Positions 15,565 through 23,790 of a stretch of 42,450 bases of DNA are shown here, piece after piece. A program made the translations under genes and the position numbers. Position 1 is the stretch's first letter, and every line of letters starts with the position of its first letter. The stretch comes from CAZYXZ01 sp964651395 (GTDB lineage Bacteria; Actinomycetota; Actinomycetes; BP-191): positions 1 through 42,450 of the forward strand of contig CAZYXZ010000020.1 of the NCBI GenBank assembly GCA_964651395.1, in the 5' to 3' direction. The notes beneath the pieces were generated by a model, which had not been told where the DNA came from, made no database searches, and was given only the letters and a program-made list of their open reading frames with translations.

Positions 15565-16356
15565 GTGTTCGACATCGAGGCCTACCGGGCCACCGTCGCG
15601 CCGGTCGTCACCGCCGACCTCGACTTCGACGCCTTCCGGTCGCGGCCCCTGCCGGAGGACGCGCTGCGCTGCCTCCGCTACATGCACGACGTGGAAGGGC
15701 ACACGGTCTGCTACCTGCGCGACCTGCTGCTCACCCCGTCGCACCGGGACCCACGGATCACCACGTTCCTCACGCTCTGGAACTACGAGGAGCACTTCCA
15801 CTCCGTGGCGCTGGGACGCGTCCTCGCCGCGCACGACGAGCCGTACGGCGACGCGCGGACCGGCGACGTCCGGGCCCGGCTGGGCTGGGCCGACCGGGTC
15901 ACCCCCCTCGTCACCTCCGTCGCGTCCGGCCTGGCCGGCGACCGGTTCGTCGCGTTGCACATGACGTGGGGGGCCATCAACGAGTGGTCGACGGCCGCCG
16001 GCTACGCCCGGCTGGCCGAGCAGGCGGACCACCCACTGCTCACGGAGCTGCTCGGCCGGATCCAGCGGCAGGAGGCGCGGCACATCGCCTTCTACGCCAG
16101 CGAGGCCCGGACTCGCCTCGCGCGCAGCGCCGGGGCCCGGCGGATCACACGCGCAGCGCTCCGGCGGCTGTGGGCGCCGGTCGGCTCCGGTGTCATGCCG
16201 GCGGCCGAGAGCGCGTTCGTGCTCGACTACCTCATGTCGGGGCCGGCCGGCCTCGCGGCCGCCCGCCAGATCGAGGCCAGCCTGGACCGCCTGCCGGGCC
16301 TGGCGGGCCTGCAGCTGGTCACCCACGCGCTAGGGGAACGTCACCGGGCCGCCTAG
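15565..16356 (+). CDS. Ferritin-like diiron protein
   Basis: A 263-residue all-helical protein. It has two Glu-x-x-His iron-ligand pairs (EEHFH near residue 75 and QEARH near residue 170), plus additional candidates in VEGH and INEW. This is the four-helix-bundle pattern of ferritin-like and acyl-ACP desaturase-like proteins. The substrate is unknown; a desaturase or oxidase role is inferred only from the ligands. GTG at 15565 is chosen because GGGAGG lies five bases upstream; GTG at 15559 is the alternative. A SigB-like promoter for the next genes begins directly at its stop codon. Confidence 0.75.
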   Translation: MFDIEAYRATVAPVVTADLDFDAFRSRPLPEDALRCLRYMHDVEGHTVCYLRDLLLTPSHRDPRITTFLTLWNYEEHFHSVALGRVLAAHDEPYGDARTGDVRARLGWADRVTPLVTSVASGLAGDRFVALHMTWGAINEWSTAAGYARLAEQADHPLLTELLGRIQRQEARHIAFYASEARTRLARSAGARRITRAALRRLWAPVGSGVMPAAESAFVLDYLMSGPAGLAAARQIEASLDRLPGLAGLQLVTHALGERHRAA

Positions 16357-16381
16357 GTTTGGCTGCTCTTCCCCCGGGTAC
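16356..16381 (+). promoter_or_regulatory. SigB/SigF-type stress-sigma promoter candidate
   Basis: GGTTT (16356-16360), then 15 bases, then GGGTAC (16376-16381). This matches the actinobacterial SigB/SigF consensus GTTT-N14-17-GGGTA[T/C] with no mismatch in the core. Transcription would begin at about 16388-16392, at the foot of the hairpin before the subtilase gene. The downstream operon encodes an RsbU/RsbW-type regulator, which makes the match more meaningful. Confidence 0.6.
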
Positions 16382-16386
16382 CCGAT

Positions 16387-16410
16387 CCCCGTTTACGGAA
16401 CGTAACGGGG
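16387..16410 (+). promoter_or_regulatory. Leader hairpin overlapping the subtilase ribosome binding site
   Basis: Arms CCCCGTTTACG (16387-16397) and CGTAACGGGG (16401-16410) form a 10-bp stem with one bulge and a three-base loop. The 3' arm overlaps the GGGGGGAG ribosome binding site (16407-16414) of the GTG at 16423. If the SigB-like promoter is used, the mRNA would start at or just within this hairpin. Confidence 0.5.
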
Positions 16411-16422
16411 GGAGCACAGACC

Positions 16423-18099
16423 GTGATGAGCCACCGCAGGGCCCGCTACGCGAGCCTGGCCGCCGTGCTGAGCGCGGGCCTGCTCGTGGGCGTCGGGGCC
16501 ACCGCTGGACCCGCGTGGGAGACCGGGCCCCGCACGTCGGTCATCGTGCAGACGACGGGCGACACCGCCCCGGCCAGGGCCGCCGTACGGCGGCTGGGCG
16601 GCGCGGTCACCGTCGAGCTGCCGATCGTCGGGGGCTTCGCGGTCGACCTGCCGGCCGGCGCGGTGCCCGCGCTCGAGCGGACCACCGGCGTACGGGCGGT
16701 CACGCCGAACACTGCGGTGCACCTCAACGGCACGGGGGACAACACCGGGGACGGGGCCAACTCCGTCTACGCGCGTGAGATCAACGCGGACAAGGCGTGG
16801 CAGGCCGGCGTCACCGGCCGCGGAGTTCGCGTAGCGCTGATCGACACCGGCGTCAGCCCGGTACGCGACCTGGCCGGCCGCATCGTGCGCGTCGCCGACC
16901 CCCGCGACCGCACGAAGCAGGTCGACTGCATCAACTTCTCGGGTGAGCCGACCTGCGGCGACAGCTACGGCCACGGCACCTTCATCGCCGGCCTGATCGC
17001 CGGGAACGGCGCGGACTCCGGCGGCCTCTACACCGGCGTGGCACCGGAGTCGGAGATCGTCTCCGTCAAGATCGCCGGTCGCGACGGCTCGGCGGACGTC
17101 ACGAAGCTCCTGGCGGCCATCCAGTGGGTGGTCTCCTTCAAGGACACGTACGGCATCCGCGTGCTCAACCTCTCGCTCGGCACCGACAGCCGGGCCAGCT
17201 ACCGGATCGACCCCCTCAACTACGCCGTCCAGCGCGCCTGGCGGTCGGGGATCACGGTCGTGGTCGCGGCCAGCAACCGTGGCCCCGCCGCGGGCACCAT
17301 CAGCAAGCCGGCCGACGACCCGCTGGTCGTCACCGTCGGAGCAGTCGACGACCGCGAGACGCCGTCGACGAACGACGACCGGCTGCCCAACTTCTCCGGT
17401 CGTGGCCCCACTGCGGCCGACGGTTTGGCCAAGCCCGACGTCGTCGCTCCGGGAGGCCGACTCGTCTCGCTGCGCTCCCCCGGCAGCCTGGTGGAGGAAC
17501 TGGCTCCCGGCGGTGGACCCGACGCGATCTACCGCCGCGGCAGCGGCACCTCGATGTCCGCGGCCGTCGTGTCCGGTGCTGCGGCACTGCTCGCGCAGGC
17601 CGAGCCGAGCTGGGCGCCCGACCGCGTGAAGTTCGCCCTTGCCGCGACCGCGATCCCGGTCGCGACCCCCGACCGAATGGCGGTCGGCTCCGGCCTGATC
17701 GACGTGCAGCGGGCACGCAACGCCGTCAGCGGCCTGGCCAACGCCGGCCTGGGCACGCTCTCCGACGCCACAGGCTCCCTCGACGGCGCGCGTGGCTCCG
17801 TGTTCGTCACCGCGACGTGCGGCTTCCTCGAGAAGCTGATCGACCCGCAGTGCGACCGCGTGCACGGCAACGAGACGGGTCAGAACCGCGCGTTCGATGT
17901 CGGCGCGTTCCGCCAGGAGTGGACCGGCAACTCCTGGTACGCGAGCCAGTGGAGCGGCAACTCCTGGTACGGCTCGTCGTGGTACGGCAACTCCTGGTAC
18001 GGCACGTCGTGGTACGGCAACTCCTGGTACGGCGACGTCGACGACGACCTGCCGTACGGCATCGGGTTGCCCGGGTCCGCCTGGCTCGGGGCCTGGTAG
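16423..18099 (+). CDS. Secreted S8 subtilisin-like protease with WYG-repeat tail
   Basis: A 558-residue exported serine protease. A signal peptide is followed by an I9-like propeptide (about residues 33-105) and a subtilase domain. The triad is visible: Asp in VALIDTG (about 140), His in GHGTF (about 185) and Ser in GTSMSA (about 377), with the oxyanion Asn in AASNRGP. After the domain, residues about 502-538 form a Trp/Tyr-rich repeat (GNSWYG units). The chain then ends without a sorting signal. The PP2C-type regulator gene starts 4 bp later, so the pair is an operon. The tail may bind a surface polymer; that is inference. Confidence 0.9.
   Translation: MMSHRRARYASLAAVLSAGLLVGVGATAGPAWETGPRTSVIVQTTGDTAPARAAVRRLGGAVTVELPIVGGFAVDLPAGAVPALERTTGVRAVTPNTAVHLNGTGDNTGDGANSVYAREINADKAWQAGVTGRGVRVALIDTGVSPVRDLAGRIVRVADPRDRTKQVDCINFSGEPTCGDSYGHGTFIAGLIAGNGADSGGLYTGVAPESEIVSVKIAGRDGSADVTKLLAAIQWVVSFKDTYGIRVLNLSLGTDSRASYRIDPLNYAVQRAWRSGITVVVAASNRGPAAGTISKPADDPLVVTVGAVDDRETPSTNDDRLPNFSGRGPTAADGLAKPDVVAPGGRLVSLRSPGSLVEELAPGGGPDAIYRRGSGTSMSAAVVSGAAALLAQAEPSWAPDRVKFALAATAIPVATPDRMAVGSGLIDVQRARNAVSGLANAGLGTLSDATGSLDGARGSVFVTATCGFLEKLIDPQCDRVHGNETGQNRAFDVGAFRQEWTGNSWYASQWSGNSWYGSSWYGNSWYGTSWYGNSWYGDVDDDLPYGIGLPGSAWLGAW
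17926..18033 (+). repeat. 30-bp tandem repeat encoding GNSWYG units
   Basis: An identical 15-base block, GGCAACTCCTGGTAC, recurs at 17926, 17956, 17986 and 18016, exactly every 30 bp. It encodes four 10-residue units beginning GNSWY. The intervening halves (ASQWS, GSSWY, GTSWY) are themselves degenerate copies. The regularity at DNA level suggests recent expansion or gene conversion within the subtilase tail. Confidence 0.9.
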
Positions 18100-18103
18100 C
18101 CAG

Positions 18104-20479
18104 GTGCCCCGGGCCCGGCTGCTCCTCGCGTACGCCGGAGGGCTGGCGGCTTTGGCCGCCACCCTCACGGTGCTGGCAGAGCGCGGCTCGGACCTCACGA
18201 TGGACCGGGCCACGTGGCTCGCCCTGCCCACGCTCACCGTGCTGGTCGCGATCGCCGAGCGGCTGCTCGTGCGGTTCCGCTACCGCGACGAGGTGGACGG
18301 CCTCAACCTGGTCGAGGCGATCCTGGCCCCGCTGCTGTTCGCCTTCCCCCCGGTCGCGGCCGTGTGCGCCGTGGCCGTGGGCCAGCTGGTCGCCGCGGTC
18401 GTCAGCCGGAACAACCCGGTCAAGGCGGCCTTCAACGTGGCGCAGTGGTCACTCGCCGCCGCGGCCGGCGCCGGCGTCCTGGTGCTCATCCACCCGGATC
18501 GGCAGGTCACCGGCGGCGCGCTCCTGGCCGTCGTCGGTGCGCTGGGCGCGGTGTGGCTGGTCAACAACACCGCCTTCGTCGCGGTCCTCTCGATCGCGCG
18601 CGGTCAGGGACTGAGCGAGACGCTGTCCGGCTACCGCCCGGTCATCGTCGCCGGCTGGCTCGGCGCCTGGGCGGTCAACGTCCTGATCGGCCTGCTCTAC
18701 CTGCTCGCCTTCTCGACGCACCCGGCAGCGGTCGCGCTCTTCCCGGTGCCGCTCGTCGTGCTCTACGTCGCCTACCGGGGCCATGCCGCCGCCGTGGCCG
18801 ACCGGGCGCGGCTGCTCGGCCTGCACCGGGCGGCCTCGGTCCTCGCCGTGCCGGTCGACCCGACCGAATCGATCGACGGCTTCCTCCGCGAGGTCGCCGC
18901 GTGCTTCGACGCCGACGGCGTGGAGCTGCTGCTTCGCGCGCCGGTCGGCCTGATGGTCCACCGGCTCTCCGGCGGGCGGGACGGCGGGTACGACCAGCTC
19001 GTCGTCGACGACCGGACGGAGAGCCTGGAAGCCGCGATCGCCGTCCAGCCGGGGCCGTTGCACGTCACGACGGACCGCCGCTCGCCGCTCGCACCGCTGC
19101 TCGGCCCCGCCGGCCGCCGCGAGTGCCTGTCCGCACCGCTGCGCGACGACGGGGTGCTGGTCGGCGCGCTCCTCGTCCTCGACCGCAGCGGGGTCGAGGG
19201 CCCCATCGCCGGCCAGCTGGCCGTGCTCGACACCCTCGCACGGGAGACCGCGAACGTCTTCGCGAAAGGACGGCTCGTCCAGACCATGCTCGAAGAACGC
19301 GTCCGCCACGGCCACCTGGCGCAGAAGGAGGCCACCCACCGCGCGATCCTGGACCAGCTGCACCAGGCCGTCATGCCGCGGTGCCCGGAGCTGGCGGGCG
19401 CGGCACTGGCCGTGTCCTACGCGGCATCCGACCCCGCGTCGCCGACCGGTGGTGACCTGTACGACTGCCACCTGCTCTCCGACGGCACGCTGCACCTCGC
19501 GGTGGTCGATGTGGTCGGGCACGGCGTGGAGGCCACGAAGGACGCGCTCAGCGTCGTCCACGCGCTGCGCCTCCTGGCCACGGACGGCACCCCTCTCAGC
19601 GGCCTCATCGAGCGCGCCGACGAGCTGATCACCGCGCAGCACCCGGACCTGGTGGCGACCGTCGTGGTGGCGCGCTTCGACCCGGCCACCGGCGCGCTCA
19701 GCGTCGCCTCCGGCGGGCACCCACCGGCTCTGGTCGTCAGTGCCAACGGTCGTGTCACGCAGCTCTCGGCGTTGGGTGGGCCGATCGGCTGGCCGGGCGC
19801 GGGCAGCGACGACCTGGCGTCGGTCAGCCTGGAGCCGGGCGACTCGCTGGTGCTCTACACCGACGGCCTGATCGAGGCGCGCAAGGACATCCTCGAGGGC
19901 ATGGAGTCACTCGTCACCTTCGCGTCGGCCGCGGCCCGCAAGGACCCGGATGTCATGGCCGCCGAGCTGCTCGACAAGTCGCTGGCCGGCGCCGTACGCC
20001 GGGACGACTCGCTCGTCCTGATCCTGCGCCGTGAGCCCGTCGCGGTGCTGCCGTCGCTGACCCGCTGGCACCTCGCTCCCGCCGCCACCTCGGCGCGCGA
20101 GGCGCGGCACGCCCTCGCCGGGTGGCTGGCCGACCGTGGGCTCCACTCCGACGCCGCGATCCTGGTGGTCAGCGAGCTGGTGACCAACGCCTCGCGCGCG
20201 GCCCGCTCGTCGGTCACGGTCACGGCGAGCCTGATCTCGGGGGCCGTGCAGCTCGAGGTGGCCGACGACGGTCCTGGCGCTCCCGAGCTGGTGACCCGTC
20301 GCGCTCCGAACGGCGGCGTCGCCGCGCCGTTGGAACGAGGTCGCGGGCTGGCCATCGTGCGGTCGGTCGCCGACCGCGTCGCGTTCATGAGCACGGCCGA
20401 GGGCCTCATCGTGACGACCGTGGTGCCGGTGGAGCCGGTGGTGGTCGCCGAGCCCTCAGCCGTCCTGCTGCCCCGCTGA
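18104..20479 (+). CDS. Membrane-GAF-PP2C phosphatase-HATPase stress regulator
   Basis: A 791-residue protein. About residues 1-235 are a multi-pass membrane sensor, 250-395 a GAF-like domain and 420-640 a SpoIIE/RsbU-type PP2C phosphatase (GGDLYD, VVDVVGHG, ASGGHPPA, YTDGLIEA, DDSLVLIL). About 660-780 are an RsbW-type ATPase (SELVTNA N-box, DDGPGAPE, GRGLAIV). Phosphatase and anti-sigma kinase modules thus sit in one chain; such proteins control anti-anti-sigma factors and SigB/SigF. No separate sigma factor or STAS gene is in the window. The start is GTG at 18104, 4 bp after the subtilase stop. The end overlaps the convergent cyclase gene by 24 bp. Confidence 0.88.
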   Translation: MPRARLLLAYAGGLAALAATLTVLAERGSDLTMDRATWLALPTLTVLVAIAERLLVRFRYRDEVDGLNLVEAILAPLLFAFPPVAAVCAVAVGQLVAAVVSRNNPVKAAFNVAQWSLAAAAGAGVLVLIHPDRQVTGGALLAVVGALGAVWLVNNTAFVAVLSIARGQGLSETLSGYRPVIVAGWLGAWAVNVLIGLLYLLAFSTHPAAVALFPVPLVVLYVAYRGHAAAVADRARLLGLHRAASVLAVPVDPTESIDGFLREVAACFDADGVELLLRAPVGLMVHRLSGGRDGGYDQLVVDDRTESLEAAIAVQPGPLHVTTDRRSPLAPLLGPAGRRECLSAPLRDDGVLVGALLVLDRSGVEGPIAGQLAVLDTLARETANVFAKGRLVQTMLEERVRHGHLAQKEATHRAILDQLHQAVMPRCPELAGAALAVSYAASDPASPTGGDLYDCHLLSDGTLHLAVVDVVGHGVEATKDALSVVHALRLLATDGTPLSGLIERADELITAQHPDLVATVVVARFDPATGALSVASGGHPPALVVSANGRVTQLSALGGPIGWPGAGSDDLASVSLEPGDSLVLYTDGLIEARKDILEGMESLVTFASAAARKDPDVMAAELLDKSLAGAVRRDDSLVLILRREPVAVLPSLTRWHLAPAATSAREARHALAGWLADRGLHSDAAILVVSELVTNASRAARSSVTVTASLISGAVQLEVADDGPGAPELVTRRAPNGGVAAPLERGRGLAIVRSVADRVAFMSTAEGLIVTTVVPVEPVVVAEPSAVLLPR

Positions 20480-23400
20480 CGTCGTCTCAGCGCAGGCGCG
20501 TCGCAGGTTGGCCAGCTCGCCGGGCGCCAGCTCGGCGGCCGCGTCCTCGGCGATGACCGCTCGCGCGGCATCATCGGTACCGCCGCGACGACGGAGGGCA
20601 ACCGACAGCTGGAGGTGCCCGAGCGCGGTGAGCAGCCGCGCGCCGATGCTGCCGTTGTTCTCGATGGCCGCCTCGAGATGTCCGACCGCCGTGTCCGTCT
20701 CACCGAGCGTGAGTGCGAGGCAGCCGAGCATCTGGTTCGCGTCACCCCAGATGCCGCCCCCGGCCAACCAGGCGAGAGCGGCGACCTGGGTCCCCGCGTA
20801 CGGCGCGAGCGCGTCGTAGACGAGCCTGGCCGCCTCGCGATCGTCGAGCAGGACGATCGCCTGCGCCAGGCAGTAGAGCCCAACCTCGTAGTTCACGTCC
20901 TTCTTCAGCTCGACCGTGCCGTGCCGGGTGAACGAGGCGATGTCCGCGCGCGCCCCGGCCAGGTCGCCGGCGACCGCGCGGAACCAGGCACGTCCGCCCC
21001 GCCATGCCTCGATGCCGGGGTAGAGGTCGACGTACGCCTCGAGCGCGTCGAGCCACTGAGCGAGCTCGCCCCGGACCCAGATCGCGCCGTAGACCTGGAT
21101 CGAGTACGCGGCCAGCGCCTCGGGGCCGCGGGCGCGCTGGCCGATCTCCGCGGCGGCTGCCGCCAGCTCGAGCCCCTCGTCGATGTCACCTTGCATGACG
21201 GCGATCGACGCGTCCCACGACCGCGCGTACCACTCGAAGATGGGCTGGCGGTAGGTCTCGGCGAGGTGCCGTACCTGCGCCAGGTGTTCCAAGGCTCGCG
21301 GCAGGTCGCCGACTCGAAGGCTGGCGTAGGTGGCCAGGATCCGCGCCTCCATGAGCAGCGTCGCGTCCGCGGCCTCCTCCGCGAGACCGATCGCCTCTTC
21401 CGCGCTCGCGAGGTACGCCAGCACGTCGTCGCCGAGGCCGGCCGCGACCGTCGATGTGACGAGAGCGTAGGCGAGGGGACCTGGCTCACCGAGCGCCCGT
21501 GCGTCCGCAACGGCAATCCGGGCGACCTCGGCGATCTCGCCCGGGTCGTCCGCCCAGACCAGTACGCGTCCGTAGGCGGTCATGAGGCGCACACGCAGTG
21601 CGCTGGGCTGCACCGGCACCATGTCGATCGCCTCGTCGAGCAGCGCGACGAGCACCGGGTCGACCGCTCCGCCCTCGTACCACATGCCCACGACTCCGAT
21701 GGCCGCCCGGCCGAACCGCTCGGCGTCGCCGAGCTCTCGGGCCAGGTCGACCGCCTCGTGGTACGCCTCGCGGGACAGCGCGGTCTCACCGGCCCGCCAG
21801 CGCGCGGCGCCGAGGCCGAGCAGGAGGTCTAGCCGCTGCGTGTCGGCGGCGATGTCGTCCAGGCAGCCGAGTGCGCGGAGGAAGTGCTCGGTGGCCTCCT
21901 CGTATGCGAGCTGCTCCATCGCGCGCTCGCCGGCGCGCAAGCCGTACTCGACCGCGCGGGTCCGGTCGCCGCCCGCCGAAGCCTCGGCCGCGTGGTAGGC
22001 CAGCTGCGGGAGCCACGCGTCGGTGTCGAGCCGGGCGAGGCAGGTGGCGATGCGGTCGTGCAGCCGGACCCGACGCGTCGTCGTGAGCTCGGCGTACAAG
22101 GTGTCCCGGACCAGCGCATGGGAGAACGAGAACCGGCCCACGGCCTCGGGGACCTCGCTCAGCAGTCGCGCTGCCACGCTCTCGTCCAGCCGGTCGAGGG
22201 CCACGTCCTGGTCCATCTCGGCCACCTGAGCCAGGACGGCGAGGTCGAACTGCCGGCCGATCACCGAGGCGACCTGTAGCAGCCGGTTCGCCTCTTCGCC
22301 GAGCTTGGACAGCCGGCTGCCGACCACCTCGCGGACACCCTCGGGGATGCCCATCGCGTTGAGCCGGCTGGTGACCTGCCAGCGGCCACCCTCCTGGACC
22401 ACCGCACCGTTGTCGCGCAGGTGCAGCAGTACCTGTCCGACGAAGAACGGGTTGCCCTCGGTCTCGTCGTGCAGCGCCTTGGCCAACCCGCCGACATCGA
22501 AGCCCAGCTCGCCGCCTGCCGCGGCCGTGACGAAGTCGCCCACCTCATCGGGAGTGAGCCCCGTGATGGAGACCCGGTCGACGTCGGTCTCGCGCCGCAG
22601 GTCGGCGAGCGCGGCGGACAACGGGTGCGTGCGGTCGAGATCTGTGTCGCGGTACGTGCCCAGGACGAGCAACCCGGGCAGCTCGGCCGAGCGCAGCACG
22701 TGTCGCAGCAGCAGCAGCGTGGGCTTGCCGGCCCAGTGCAGGTCGTCGACGACGAACAGCACGCGCGACGTGCGGCACAAGGCGGCGAGGAACTCGGTCG
22801 TGGCCTCGAAGAGCCGGTGCCGCTCCGCTTCCGGCTCTGCGGCCAGCGGCTCGGGCAGGCCGGCCACGCGCGCGGCGAGGTCGGGAGCCAGTCGCACCAG
22901 CTCGCCCGCCAGCGGCCCCGCCGCCAGCACCGCCGCGGCCAGCTGGTCGGTCGGCGCGGTGTGCGCGAAACCGCGCAGGGCCTCGGCGAACGGCTGGTAC
23001 GGGACGCCGAGCTCGGGGTCGCACCGGCCGAAGAGCACGACGGCGCCGTCGTCGTGCAGCGTGCCGGCCAGCTCCGCGGCGAGCCGGCTCTTGCCGATGC
23101 CGGGCTCGCCGGCGATCAGCGCCAGCCGGACGCGGTCAGCGGACGCCGTCCACGACCCCTCGAGCGACTTCAGCTCGGCCGGGCGGCCGATGAACGACAC
23201 CGGGGACCGCGACTCCAGCCCGGCCGGCAGCGGTGCGACCAGCTCGGGCGGCTGCCACGCGACGGACACGGCCTGCACCGGCTCGCCCAGCCCTTTGAGC
23301 TCCAGCGCGCCGACCGGCACGAACTCGTGGCCCCCGCGCGTGCCGACCATCGCGCGGACGACGTCGGTGGCCAGCACCTGGCCGGCGGCGGCCGCGCCGC

Positions 23401-23773
23401 ACAGCCGGGCGGCCTCGACGACCGGCGTACCGAACCAGTCGTCGTTCTCGAACGTCGCCTCGCCGATCGCGACGCCCACGCGCAGCGCGAGGTCGAGGCT
23501 GCGGTCGTCGGCGGCCAGCCGGGCCATGCCCTGCTGCATCGCGACCGCACTGGCCAGCGCGTCGACCGCGGAGCGGTAGCTCGCCATGAGCCCGTCGCCG
23601 AGGCTCTTCACCTCGACTCCGCCGTGGTCGACGACTGCCGCGCGCAGCTCCGCGAAGGAGCGGCGGCGCACCGCGTCGTTGGCCTCGTCGCCGAGCCGGC
23701 TCAGCAACGCAGTCGAGCCGACCAGGTCGCAGAACACCAGGGCGACCACGGCGGACCCGCGCTGTTCTGTCAT
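20456..23773 (-). CDS. Class III cyclase-domain AAA ATPase with TPR region
   Basis: A 1105-residue cytoplasmic signalling protein. An N-terminal class III nucleotide cyclase domain (about residues 8-165: FCDLVGST, EVKSLGDGL, RVGVAIGEA) is followed by an AAA-type ATPase with Walker A GEPGIGKSR (about 220) and Walker B VLFVVDDLHW. A long helical, TPR-like C-terminal half follows. The metal Asp residues are present. The usual VN.AAR motif reads VVEAARL, with Glu for the transition-state Asn, so cyclase activity is doubtful. There is no DNA-binding domain. The ATG at 23773 is 17 bp after the amine oxidase stop, so it is the last gene of that operon. Confidence 0.85.
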   Translation of the reverse strand: MTEQRGSAVVALVFCDLVGSTALLSRLGDEANDAVRRRSFAELRAAVVDHGGVEVKSLGDGLMASYRSAVDALASAVAMQQGMARLAADDRSLDLALRVGVAIGEATFENDDWFGTPVVEAARLCGAAAAGQVLATDVVRAMVGTRGGHEFVPVGALELKGLGEPVQAVSVAWQPPELVAPLPAGLESRSPVSFIGRPAELKSLEGSWTASADRVRLALIAGEPGIGKSRLAAELAGTLHDDGAVVLFGRCDPELGVPYQPFAEALRGFAHTAPTDQLAAAVLAAGPLAGELVRLAPDLAARVAGLPEPLAAEPEAERHRLFEATTEFLAALCRTSRVLFVVDDLHWAGKPTLLLLRHVLRSAELPGLLVLGTYRDTDLDRTHPLSAALADLRRETDVDRVSITGLTPDEVGDFVTAAAGGELGFDVGGLAKALHDETEGNPFFVGQVLLHLRDNGAVVQEGGRWQVTSRLNAMGIPEGVREVVGSRLSKLGEEANRLLQVASVIGRQFDLAVLAQVAEMDQDVALDRLDESVAARLLSEVPEAVGRFSFSHALVRDTLYAELTTTRRVRLHDRIATCLARLDTDAWLPQLAYHAAEASAGGDRTRAVEYGLRAGERAMEQLAYEEATEHFLRALGCLDDIAADTQRLDLLLGLGAARWRAGETALSREAYHEAVDLARELGDAERFGRAAIGVVGMWYEGGAVDPVLVALLDEAIDMVPVQPSALRVRLMTAYGRVLVWADDPGEIAEVARIAVADARALGEPGPLAYALVTSTVAAGLGDDVLAYLASAEEAIGLAEEAADATLLMEARILATYASLRVGDLPRALEHLAQVRHLAETYRQPIFEWYARSWDASIAVMQGDIDEGLELAAAAAEIGQRARGPEALAAYSIQVYGAIWVRGELAQWLDALEAYVDLYPGIEAWRGGRAWFRAVAGDLAGARADIASFTRHGTVELKKDVNYEVGLYCLAQAIVLLDDREAARLVYDALAPYAGTQVAALAWLAGGGIWGDANQMLGCLALTLGETDTAVGHLEAAIENNGSIGARLLTALGHLQLSVALRRRGGTDDAARAVIAEDAAAELAPGELANLRRACAETTSAGQQDG

Positions 23774-23790
23774 GCCCGTGTCGCGTCCAT

